DNA of 49,297 bases from an uncultured Pelagibacteraceae bacterium (lineage in GTDB: Bacteria > Pseudomonadota > Alphaproteobacteria > Pelagibacterales > Pelagibacteraceae), in the NCBI GenBank assembly GCA_902624585.1, contig CACNXU010000004.1:1-49297 (forward strand). Direction: 5' to 3'. Shown one piece after another: positions 42,503 to 49,297 of this stretch; within the stretch, counting starts at the first letter, position 1, and every line of letters starts with the position of its first letter. Under the pieces are notes generated by a model. That model was not told the origin of the DNA and did not search any database. It was given only the letters and a program-made list of their open reading frames with translations. The position numbers and the translations under genes were made by a program.

Positions 42503-44266
42503 ATGCCAAGTTACACAGCTCCAGTCAAAGATATGATGTTTCTCTTCGAAAAATTAAGAGATAATAAAAATTATAACGAGCTTGAGAGGTATAATGAAGT
42601 AACTCCAGACTTGGTAAAAGATATTTTGGAAGAAGCGGCTAAGATAAATCAAAATTTAATTTTACCACTTGCTAAAGCAGGAGATGAAAATCCAGCTGTC
42701 CTAGAAAATGGTATTGTTAGAACTCCTCCAGGATATAAAGAAGCATACCAGAAATATATTGAAGATGGTTGGACATCGTTATCTTGTGATCCTAAATACG
42801 GTGGGCAAGGGATGCCAAAAACTGTGAGTGCATTCTTTGATGAAATGTTATCTTCAGCAAGTCTATCATTTAAATTATATAGTGAATTAAGTATTGGTGC
42901 TTATAATTGTATAAATCACCATGCATCAAATGAAATAAAAGATAAATATTTACCAAAAATTGTTGAAGGTAAATGGAGTGGCACGATGTGTTTAACAGAG
43001 CCAGTTTGTGGAACAGATTTAGGTCTATTAAAAACTAAAGCAATCAAACAGTCTGACGATACGTATAAAATTAGTGGGCAAAAAATATTTATAACTTCGG
43101 GCGATCACGACTTAACTGAAAATATCATTCATTTGGTTTTAGCAAGATCTACCGATTCTCCATCTGGTACCAAGGGTATTAGTTTATTTCTCGTTCCAAA
43201 ATATATTGTTAATGAAGATGGCAGTGTTGGTCCAAGAAATGGTATTTCAACTGGATCTATTGAAAGCAAGATGGGCATTAAAGGTTCAGCTACATGTGTA
43301 TTAAATTTTGATGATGCAACTGGTTATATGATTGGTACTAAAGACAAAGGTCTTAGTGCCATGTTTACTATGATGAATTTAGAAAGAATAGTGGTTGGTA
43401 TTCAAGGTTTAGGAATTTCTGAAATTGCTTATCAAAACTCACTTGCTTATGCAAAAGAGAGAAAGCAAGGAAAAACGAATAATTCTCAATCTTCAAATGG
43501 TGCGGATTTTATTATTGAACATGCAGATATTAGAAGATCTTTACTGAATATGAAATCCATAATTGAAGGTGAAAGAGCCTTATGTTTTTGGTTGTCCCAA
43601 CAAACAGAGGTAAGTCTTCATCATCCAAATGAGAAGATAAAACATGATGCTTCAGATTATGTTTCATTAATGACTCCTGTAGTTAAATCGCTATTTACCG
43701 ATCTAGCAATGGAAATCACAAGTGATGCAATGCAAATATACGGTGGATACGGTTATACAAAAGATCAAGGCATAGAACAATTGTATCGAGATAATCGTAT
43801 TACCCCTATTTATGAAGGAACAAATTCAGTGCAAGCAGCAGATTTAGTATTTAGAAAATTATTTAATAAAAATGGCAATATTATTAATAAGTTTTTAGAA
43901 ATGGTTAAGTCAGAGTCCAAGTCTAAAAATGGAAAAGTAAAAACATTTTCCAAAGAATTAAATTATTATTTAGATATATTGTCTAAGTTTACAGGCTGGA
44001 TAGGAGATAAAAATAAAATTGAAAAAGATGATGTTAGTGCTGCAGCAAATGATTATTTAAAAAGTTTAGGATACATCTCAATTGCTTATGCTTGGATTAA
44101 AATTTTAGATGTAAGTTTCAATGATTTTAACACAAATAAAGAGTTTTATAGTGATAAGATAAATACCGCTAAATTTTATTTTGATAAAGTTTTACCTCGA
44201 GCTGAGTATCATTATAAATCTGCAATTTCTGGAAGCTCAAATATTATGAATTTTAAATTTAATTAG
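42503..44266 (+). CDS. dmdC: Acyl-CoA dehydrogenase, probable methylmercaptopropionyl-CoA dehydrogenase DmdC
   Basis: FAD-dependent acyl-CoA dehydrogenase, 587 residues, the long form typical of DmdC rather than the 380-residue fatty-acid enzymes. Motifs are GTMCLTEPVCGTDLGLLKTK, GQKIFITSGDHDL, the MQIYGGYGYTKDQGIEQLYR substrate region and the catalytic Glu of IYEGTNSVQAADL. Expected reaction: methylmercaptopropionyl-CoA to methylthioacryloyl-CoA. The assignment rests on length and on linkage with dmdB and dmdA in the order known from Ca. Pelagibacter. A general long-form acyl-CoA dehydrogenase is the alternative. Confidence 0.85.
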   Translation: MPSYTAPVKDMMFLFEKLRDNKNYNELERYNEVTPDLVKDILEEAAKINQNLILPLAKAGDENPAVLENGIVRTPPGYKEAYQKYIEDGWTSLSCDPKYGGQGMPKTVSAFFDEMLSSASLSFKLYSELSIGAYNCINHHASNEIKDKYLPKIVEGKWSGTMCLTEPVCGTDLGLLKTKAIKQSDDTYKISGQKIFITSGDHDLTENIIHLVLARSTDSPSGTKGISLFLVPKYIVNEDGSVGPRNGISTGSIESKMGIKGSATCVLNFDDATGYMIGTKDKGLSAMFTMMNLERIVVGIQGLGISEIAYQNSLAYAKERKQGKTNNSQSSNGADFIIEHADIRRSLLNMKSIIEGERALCFWLSQQTEVSLHHPNEKIKHDASDYVSLMTPVVKSLFTDLAMEITSDAMQIYGGYGYTKDQGIEQLYRDNRITPIYEGTNSVQAADLVFRKLFNKNGNIINKFLEMVKSESKSKNGKVKTFSKELNYYLDILSKFTGWIGDKNKIEKDDVSAAANDYLKSLGYISIAYAWIKILDVSFNDFNTNKEFYSDKINTAKFYFDKVLPRAEYHYKSAISGSSNIMNFKFN

Positions 44267-44268
44267 TA

Positions 44269-45885
44269 ATGAATCATTACGAGACAAATTTAGACAAAAA
44301 TAAAGCTAATCACGTTCCACTCACTCCACTGACATTTTTAAAAAGAGCAAAAGAAATTTATCCAAATTATGAAGCTTTAATTTATGAGGATAGAAAATAC
44401 ACTTGGGAAGAAGTTTATAAAAGAGTTGTAAAATTTGCTAGCGCTTTATCGAAAATAGGCGTTAAAAAAGGTGATACAGTTTCATTTTTAGCATTTAATA
44501 CGCCAGAAATTTTTGAAGCGCATTACTCAGTACCAATGACTGGTGCAGTTATCAATACTATAAACATAAGATTAGATGCTAAAACAATTTCTTACATTTT
44601 AGATCATAGTGAAGCAAAGGTACTTGTAGTAGATAGACAATTGCATGGAGAAGTAAAAAAAGCTTTAAAAACTTTTAACAAGAATATTACTATAATCGAT
44701 ATCAATGATAAATATGCTGATCAATCTAAATTAGAAAAAATTGGAGACTTAGAATACGAGAGTTTTTTAAATACAGGCGATGAAAATTTTCAATGGGAAA
44801 TGCCAGAAGATGAGTGGCAAGCAATATCATTGAGCTATACATCAGGAACTACAGGAAATCCAAAGGGAGTAGTATATCATCACAGAGGAGCATATTTAAT
44901 GTCAACAGGAAGCTCCGTAGCTTGGAATATGCCAAACAGATTAAATTTTTTGACAGTTGTTCCAATGTTTCATTGCAATGGTTGGTGTTATCCATGGACT
45001 GTTCCAATGCTTAATGGTCGAACAATTTGTTTAAGAAATATAGATATTAAAAAAATTTTTGAATTAATTGATAAATATCAAATTACTCATTTTGGTGGTG
45101 CACCAATAGTGTTAAATATGATTACTGGAGCACCTGAGAGTGATCAAAAAAAATTAAAGCAAAAAGTTTATGTATTAACAGCTGGAGCTCCTCCTCCAAG
45201 TATAATTTTTAAAAAAATGAAAGCCCTAGGTTTTGAAGTAATGCATGTATACGGTTTAACAGAAACTTACGGCCATGTTACCCAGTGTGCTTGGAATGAT
45301 GAGTGGAATGATTTTGATGAAGAGAAGCAAAATGAAATTAAAGCAAGACAAGGTGTCAAATATCCAAATACTGAAGGAGTAACTATTTTAGATCCTGAAA
45401 CAATGAAGGAAGTCCCTAGAGATGGAAAGACAATCGGAGAAATCATGATTAGAGGAAATGTGGTAATGAAAGGATATTTTAAGGATAAAGATGCAACTGA
45501 TAAAGCTATGAAAGATGGATGGTTTCATAGCGGTGATTTAGCTGTGATGCACCCTGATGGCTATATTAAAATACAAGATAGATCAAAAGATATAATTATT
45601 TCTGGAGGAGAAAATATTTCTTCAATTGAAATTGAGAATACTCTTTCGAAACATCCATCTGTTTCTATTGCTGCAGTTGTTGCAAAGCCTGATGAAAAAT
45701 GGGGAGAAGTACCATGTGCATTTATTGAAGCAGTCAAAGATAAACCAGTCAGCGAAAAAGAATTAATTGATTTTTGTAAAGAAACATTGGCAGGATTTAA
45801 AGTCCCAAAAAAAGTTATTTTTTGTGAGTTGCCAAAAACATCGACGGGAAAAATACAAAAATTTGAATTAAGAAAGCAAGTTTAG
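44269..45885 (+). CDS. dmdB: Acyl-CoA ligase, probable methylmercaptopropionate-CoA ligase DmdB
   Basis: AMP-forming acyl-CoA synthetase of 538 residues. The ATP-binding P-loop is SYTSGTTGNPKG, followed by FHCNGWCYPW (the substrate-pocket HxNGW), YGLTETYGH, the hinge DRSKDIIISGGENISSIEIE and the catalytic Lys near the C-terminus in TSTGKIQKFELR. Expected role: activation of 3-methylmercaptopropionate, the product of DMSP demethylation, to its CoA ester. It lies 2 bases after dmdC and in the same transcript as dmdA. Confidence 0.87.
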   Translation: MNHYETNLDKNKANHVPLTPLTFLKRAKEIYPNYEALIYEDRKYTWEEVYKRVVKFASALSKIGVKKGDTVSFLAFNTPEIFEAHYSVPMTGAVINTINIRLDAKTISYILDHSEAKVLVVDRQLHGEVKKALKTFNKNITIIDINDKYADQSKLEKIGDLEYESFLNTGDENFQWEMPEDEWQAISLSYTSGTTGNPKGVVYHHRGAYLMSTGSSVAWNMPNRLNFLTVVPMFHCNGWCYPWTVPMLNGRTICLRNIDIKKIFELIDKYQITHFGGAPIVLNMITGAPESDQKKLKQKVYVLTAGAPPPSIIFKKMKALGFEVMHVYGLTETYGHVTQCAWNDEWNDFDEEKQNEIKARQGVKYPNTEGVTILDPETMKEVPRDGKTIGEIMIRGNVVMKGYFKDKDATDKAMKDGWFHSGDLAVMHPDGYIKIQDRSKDIIISGGENISSIEIENTLSKHPSVSIAAVVAKPDEKWGEVPCAFIEAVKDKPVSEKELIDFCKETLAGFKVPKKVIFCELPKTSTGKIQKFELRKQV

Positions 45886-45891
45886 GTAATT

Positions 45892-46665
45892 TTGATTTTT
45901 CAAATAGAAAATAAAAATATTCATGCATCTGATGCCGGACAGGGAATAGATCTAGGTAAAGAGACTATTGTATTTCTTCATGGAAGTGGTCTTTCCCATA
46001 TAGTTTGGTCTTTAACAGAACAATTTTTTTCTAACAAAAATTTTAATGTTTTATCTGTAGATTTACCAGGCCATGGAAATTCTGATGGTCCTTGTCTTGA
46101 TACAATTGAGAAAATTGCTGATTGGTTAGAACAAGTATTTATTTCATTAAATTTAAAAAAATTGACTTTAGTTGGACATTCTCAAGGATGCTTGGAGATA
46201 CTTGAGTACGCATCAAAATATAAAAATAGATTGAAAAAAATAGTGTTTATTGGTGGTTCAAATAAAATGCCAGTTCATTCTGATCTAATTGATTTAGCAA
46301 AAAATGGAGATTCTGATGCAGTTAAATTAATGATGAAGTGGGGATATGAAGGATCAAAAAAATTTATTGGAGGCAATCCTGTAGAAAAAATTATTCAGTC
46401 ACCAAGAGATATTAGAGAAATATTAGCAGTGGATCTTGTTGCTTGTAACAATTATAAAAACGGAACTGATGCAGCAAAATCAATAGAATGCCCATCGTTA
46501 TTTATTTTTGGATCTTTAGACAAAATGGTAAACTTAGAAGCAGGTAAAAAATTTTCAAATTTAGTTAAAAACTCAACAGTATATGTAATTGAAGGATGTG
46601 GTCACATGATTATGATTGAAAAAGCATTTGAAATGAGAGACAAGGTCTTAGAATTTTTAAAATAA
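45892..46665 (+). CDS. Alpha/beta hydrolase within the DMSP cluster
   Basis: Soluble alpha/beta hydrolase of 257 residues with a complete triad: nucleophile in [11 protein letters not shown], acid in [10 protein letters not shown] and His in [10 protein letters not shown]. The oxyanion region is [12 protein letters not shown]. The start is a TTG at 45892; the first in-frame ATG comes only after the catalytic serine. It sits between dmdB and dmdA with gaps of 6 bases and a 1-base overlap, so it is translated with them. A thioesterase or other step in methylated-sulfur metabolism is possible. No function is established from the sequence. Confidence 0.83.
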   Translation: MIFQIENKNIHASDAGQGIDLGKETIVFLHGSGLSHIVWSLTEQFFSNKNFNVLSVDLPGHGNSDGPCLDTIEKIADWLEQVFISLNLKKLTLVGHSQGCLEILEYASKYKNRLKKIVFIGGSNKMPVHSDLIDLAKNGDSDAVKLMMKWGYEGSKKFIGGNPVEKIIQSPRDIREILAVDLVACNNYKNGTDAAKSIECPSLFIFGSLDKMVNLEAGKKFSNLVKNSTVYVIEGCGHMIMIEKAFEMRDKVLEFLK

Positions 46666-47774
46666 TGAAAACTTTTTCAATAGCAAAATCAAGAAGACTT
46701 AGAGGTACTCCTTATACTTCAAGAATCGAAAAACAAGGAGTTACAGCTTATACCATATATAATCATATGCTACTCCCTGCTGCATTTGGTACATTGGAAG
46801 ACTCTTACCATCATCTGAAAGAACATGTGCAAGTATGGGATGTTGCTGCAGAAAGACAAGTAGAAATTTCTGGAAAAGATTCTGCAAAATTAGTTCAATT
46901 AATGACCTGTAGAGATTTATCAAAATCAAAAGATGGAAGATGTTATTATTGTCCGATAATCGACGATAATGGAGGGCTCATCAATGACCCAGTAGTATTG
47001 AGGTTAAACGAAAACAAATGGTGGGTTTCTCTTGCTGACTCGGATGTAATATTGTTTGCTAAAGGATTGGCAATAGGAAATAAATTTGATGTTAAAATTT
47101 TCGAACCCGATGTTGATATAATGGCAGTACAAGGTCCAAAGTCATTTGATCTGATGGAAAAAGTTTTTGGAGATAAGATTGTAAATTTAAAATTCTTTGG
47201 ATTTGATTATTTTGAATTTGGTGGTGATAAACATTTAATTGCAAGATCCGGATGGTCAAAACAAGGTGGTTACGAAATTTATGTTGAGCACAATGACTCA
47301 GGATTAAAATTATATGATCATCTTTTTGAAATTGGAAAAGAATTTAATGTTAAACCAGGGTGTCCTAATTTAATTGAAAGAATTGAGAGTGGATTACTTT
47401 CATATGGAAATGATATGGATAATGGAGATAATCCATATGAGTGTGGATTTGATAAATACATTAATACAGATAGTGATGTTGATTTCTTAGGAAAAGATAA
47501 ACTAAAACAAATTAAATCTGATGGAATAAAAAAAAAATTAATGGGAGTAAAGTTTGATACAGATAAAATTAGTCTTACAGGTTCTTTAGATCTAACTGAT
47601 CAAAACAATAAAACAATTGGAGAATTGAGATCAGCTTGCTATTCGCCACATTTTAAAAAAGTTATTGGCATTGCAATGATGAAAAAAGACCACTGGAATA
47701 CTGATCAAGATGTAAAAGCTAAGATAAATAGCCAAAATTGCACCGGTAAAGTTTGCGATTTACCTTTTATTTAG
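46665..47774 (+). CDS. dmdA: Dimethylsulfoniopropionate demethylase DmdA
   Basis: Transfers a methyl group from DMSP to tetrahydrofolate, giving 3-methylmercaptopropionate and 5-methyl-THF. It is a GcvT-fold protein of 369 residues, the length I recall for the Ca. P. ubique enzyme. Large parts also match that protein from memory (for example the N-terminal [20 protein letters not shown] and the C-terminal VCDLPFI). Trp197 and Tyr206, recalled as DMSP-site residues, are present in [15 protein letters not shown] plain glycine cleavage T protein is unlikely, given the linkage with dmdB and dmdC and the lack of gcvH or gcvP. Confidence 0.95.
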   Translation: MKTFSIAKSRRLRGTPYTSRIEKQGVTAYTIYNHMLLPAAFGTLEDSYHHLKEHVQVWDVAAERQVEISGKDSAKLVQLMTCRDLSKSKDGRCYYCPIIDDNGGLINDPVVLRLNENKWWVSLADSDVILFAKGLAIGNKFDVKIFEPDVDIMAVQGPKSFDLMEKVFGDKIVNLKFFGFDYFEFGGDKHLIARSGWSKQGGYEIYVEHNDSGLKLYDHLFEIGKEFNVKPGCPNLIERIESGLLSYGNDMDNGDNPYECGFDKYINTDSDVDFLGKDKLKQIKSDGIKKKLMGVKFDTDKISLTGSLDLTDQNNKTIGELRSACYSPHFKKVIGIAMMKKDHWNTDQDVKAKINSQNCTGKVCDLPFI

Positions 47775-47791
47775 TATAAAAGCTCTAAAAC

Positions 47792-48787
47792 ATGAACATA
47801 GCTATAGTAGGTGCAACAGGTAATGTAGGAAGAAAAACTCTTGAGGTTTTTGATAAAAAAAACTTTAAGTTTGATAACCTATATCTAGTTGCATCAGAAA
47901 AAAGTGCAGGAACAAAAATCACATTTAGAGACAAAGAGTACGAGGTTGAAAATTTAGAGAACTATGATTTTTCAAAAGCAAACATAACTTTTTTTGCAGC
48001 TGGTGGAAAAATTGCAGAAAAGTATGCAGAAAATGCAGCTAAAAATACTATAGTAATTGATAACTCTAGTTTTTTTAGAATGGATCCAGAAGTTCCTCTT
48101 ATTGTTCCACAGGTAAATGGATCTGATATAAAAAAAATGAAAAAAAATATAATTGCAAATCCAAATTGTTCAACAGCACAACTTGTTATTGCACTCAAAC
48201 CACTTCATGATTTATTTAAAATAAAGAGAGTTGTGGTTTCAACTTATCAATCTGTTTCAGGTGGCGGTAAGGCTCCAATGGATGAATTAATTGAACAAAC
48301 CAAATTGTACTTAGAAGGAAAAAAAATTGATTCTAAAAATTTTACCAAACAAATTGCATTTAATATTATTCCACACATAGATGTATTCGCAGAAGATGGT
48401 TATACAAAAGAAGAATTAAAAATGGAGAATGAAACCAAAAAAATTTTAGATAATAAAATTGAACTTACAGCAACTTGTGTGAGGATTCCGGTTCTAGTAT
48501 CACATTCTGAAGCTGTAAACATTGAATTTGAAAAATCATATAATTTAGAAAAAGTGAGAAATGCCCTAAATAACGCAGAAGGATGTAAGGTAATTGATAA
48601 AAGGGAAAACGGTGGTTATAGCACTCCACTTGATGCCACAGGGAGTGATGAAACTTATATATCTAGAATTAGAGAAGATAAAACAAATCCCAATTCTTTA
48701 AATTTGTGGATAGTTTCTGATAACCTATTAAGAGGTGCTGCACTTAATTCTGTTGAAATTGCAGAAACAATAATTAAATCAAGTTAA
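47792..48787 (+). CDS. asd: Aspartate-semialdehyde dehydrogenase
   Basis: Reduces aspartyl phosphate to aspartate semialdehyde for lysine, threonine and methionine synthesis. Its 331 residues have the NADP-binding IVGATGNVGRKTLEVF at the N-terminus, the catalytic Cys126 in NPNCSTAQLVIALKPL and the STYQSVSGGGKAPMDEL loop. C-terminal IPVLVSHSEAVNIEFE contains the His of the active site. It lies 17 bases after dmdA and 4 before sdhC. Confidence 0.95.
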   Translation: MNIAIVGATGNVGRKTLEVFDKKNFKFDNLYLVASEKSAGTKITFRDKEYEVENLENYDFSKANITFFAAGGKIAEKYAENAAKNTIVIDNSSFFRMDPEVPLIVPQVNGSDIKKMKKNIIANPNCSTAQLVIALKPLHDLFKIKRVVVSTYQSVSGGGKAPMDELIEQTKLYLEGKKIDSKNFTKQIAFNIIPHIDVFAEDGYTKEELKMENETKKILDNKIELTATCVRIPVLVSHSEAVNIEFEKSYNLEKVRNALNNAEGCKVIDKRENGGYSTPLDATGSDETYISRIREDKTNPNSLNLWIVSDNLLRGAALNSVEIAETIIKSS

Positions 48788-48791
48788 GGAA

Positions 48792-49172
48792 ATGGAAAAT
48801 AGACCTTTATCACCACATATACAAATTTATAAATGGCATATTTCTTCATTGGTATCAATTTCACATAGAATTACTGGAATAATAAATTTTTTTGCGATTA
48901 CTTTAATTTGTTTATGGTTTGCTTTCATGCTTCTAGGTGAAGCCAACTATCAAATAATTAATAATTTTTTAGAAACATTTTTGGGAAAATTCATTTTGAT
49001 TAGCATAACTTGGTCATTCAGTTTTCAAATGTTAAGTGAGATTAGACATTTGATTATGGATTATGGTTATGGATTCGAGTTACAAAAAACAAAAGTTACT
49101 GGACTACTTGTTATTTTTGGATCAATAATTTTAACTGTATTAATTTATTTATTTGGAAGAGGTTTTGTATAA
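48792..49172 (+). CDS. sdhC: Succinate dehydrogenase cytochrome b556 subunit SdhC
   Basis: Heme- and quinone-binding membrane anchor of respiratory complex II. It has 126 residues and three membrane helices. The N-terminal signature RPLSPHIQIYKWHISSLVSI continues to SHRITGIINFF, and the heme-ligand region SEIRHLIMDYGYG follows helix 2. Its stop shares a base with the sdhD start. Confidence 0.95.
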   Translation: MENRPLSPHIQIYKWHISSLVSISHRITGIINFFAITLICLWFAFMLLGEANYQIINNFLETFLGKFILISITWSFSFQMLSEIRHLIMDYGYGFELQKTKVTGLLVIFGSIILTVLIYLFGRGFV

Positions 49173-49297
49173 TGTTACCTGCAACAAAAAAGTGGATTTT
49201 TTTAAGAATAAGTTCATTAATTTTATTACCTCTGATGTTTTGGTTTGTAGTAAATTTAGTAAACTTTTATGATAAGACATATGTTGAAATAGTTGGA
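49172..49297 (+). CDS. sdhD: Succinate dehydrogenase membrane anchor SdhD (3' end outside window)
   Basis: The first 42 codons of the next gene run off the window. The start overlaps the sdhC stop by 1 base (TAATG). The visible part has a hydrophobic first helix (about residues 12-32) preceded by TKKWIFLRISS and followed by NFYDKTY, as expected of an SdhD N-terminus. The call depends on position after sdhC as much as on sequence. Confidence 0.85.
   Translation, partial: MLPATKKWIFLRISSLILLPLMFWFVVNLVNFYDKTYVEIVG

Noticed and set aside
42503-44266. Fatty-acid beta-oxidation acyl-CoA dehydrogenase
   Set aside because: The 587-residue length and linkage to dmdB and dmdA favour DmdC; kept only as an alternative.
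47775-47791. SAM-type riboswitch near dmdA or asd
   Set aside because: The gap is only 17 bases, and no conserved riboswitch core is seen in any intergenic region of the window.
1-49297. CRISPR arrays, insertion sequences, prophage, integrase or tRNA attachment sites
   Set aside because: No regularly spaced repeats, transposase, integrase or tRNA sequence is visible. The only tandem repeat is inside rpsP.

Overview
The window is low-GC, tightly packed bacterial DNA whose gene content points to a SAR11 alphaproteobacterium (Pelagibacterales, Ca. Pelagibacter or a close relative). The basis is the very AT-rich base use, the one-base to few-base gene spacing, the concentration of solute-binding-protein transporters, and a dmdC-dmdB-hydrolase-dmdA block. 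Its DmdA has the length and sequence I remember for the Ca. P. ubique enzyme, but with many substitutions, so a related strain rather than HTCC1062 itself is likely. No insertion sequence, prophage, CRISPR array, tRNA or rRNA is visible. No stretch longer than 300 bases lacks a gene.

Layout. (1) 1-3649: end of a system I cytochrome c maturation operon (ccmE partial, ccmF, ccmG, ccmH), then a small PagL-like outer-membrane protein. (2) 3659-9614: hydroxyacid and oxoacid metabolism, with two tandem FMN-dependent L-2-hydroxyacid dehydrogenases, a class I aminotransferase, a GlcD/DLD-type FAD dehydrogenase and a D-2-hydroxyacid dehydrogenase; a DMT exporter follows on the minus strand. (3) 10605-15239: TRAP transporter 1 with an isocitrate-lyase/PEP-mutase-family lyase and a 3-hydroxyisobutyrate-dehydrogenase-family enzyme. 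(4) 15375-21908: a zinc-type alcohol dehydrogenase and a five-gene ABC importer with two different ATPases. (5) 22025-33726: TRAP transporters 2 and 3, both with Tat-exported binding proteins, an amidase, a tiny membrane protein, an MFS permease and an alpha/beta hydrolase. (6) 33775-39357: a secreted unknown, then dapF-ftsY on the minus strand, divergent from ffh-rpsP-trmD-rplS. (7) 39368-42476: leuCDB. (8) 42503-47774: the DMSP demethylation cluster. (9) 47792-49297: asd, sdhC and the start of sdhD.

Working together, regions 2-5 and 8 look like uptake and oxidation of small organic acids, amides, polyols or sugars and DMSP, the expected diet of a marine oligotroph. Cytochrome c maturation and succinate dehydrogenase serve the respiratory chain. 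The rest is housekeeping (SRP targeting, ribosomal proteins, leucine and lysine/methionine precursors).

The most interesting signals are these. All four binding-protein genes are followed by a strong stem-loop before their permease genes. The two Tat-type TRAP operons share an aligned promoter, 5' leader and signal-peptide start. A TRAP large permease is fused to a C-terminal coiled-coil domain of about 335 residues. In the ABC importer, the altered motifs of the two ATPases fall on the same predicted ATP site. The ffh leader can form a row of hairpins, with a competing alternative fold. Ribosomal proteins S16 and L19 carry repeat-built Ala/Pro/Lys/Glu tails. The tandem hydroxyacid dehydrogenases differ at FMN-binding positions.
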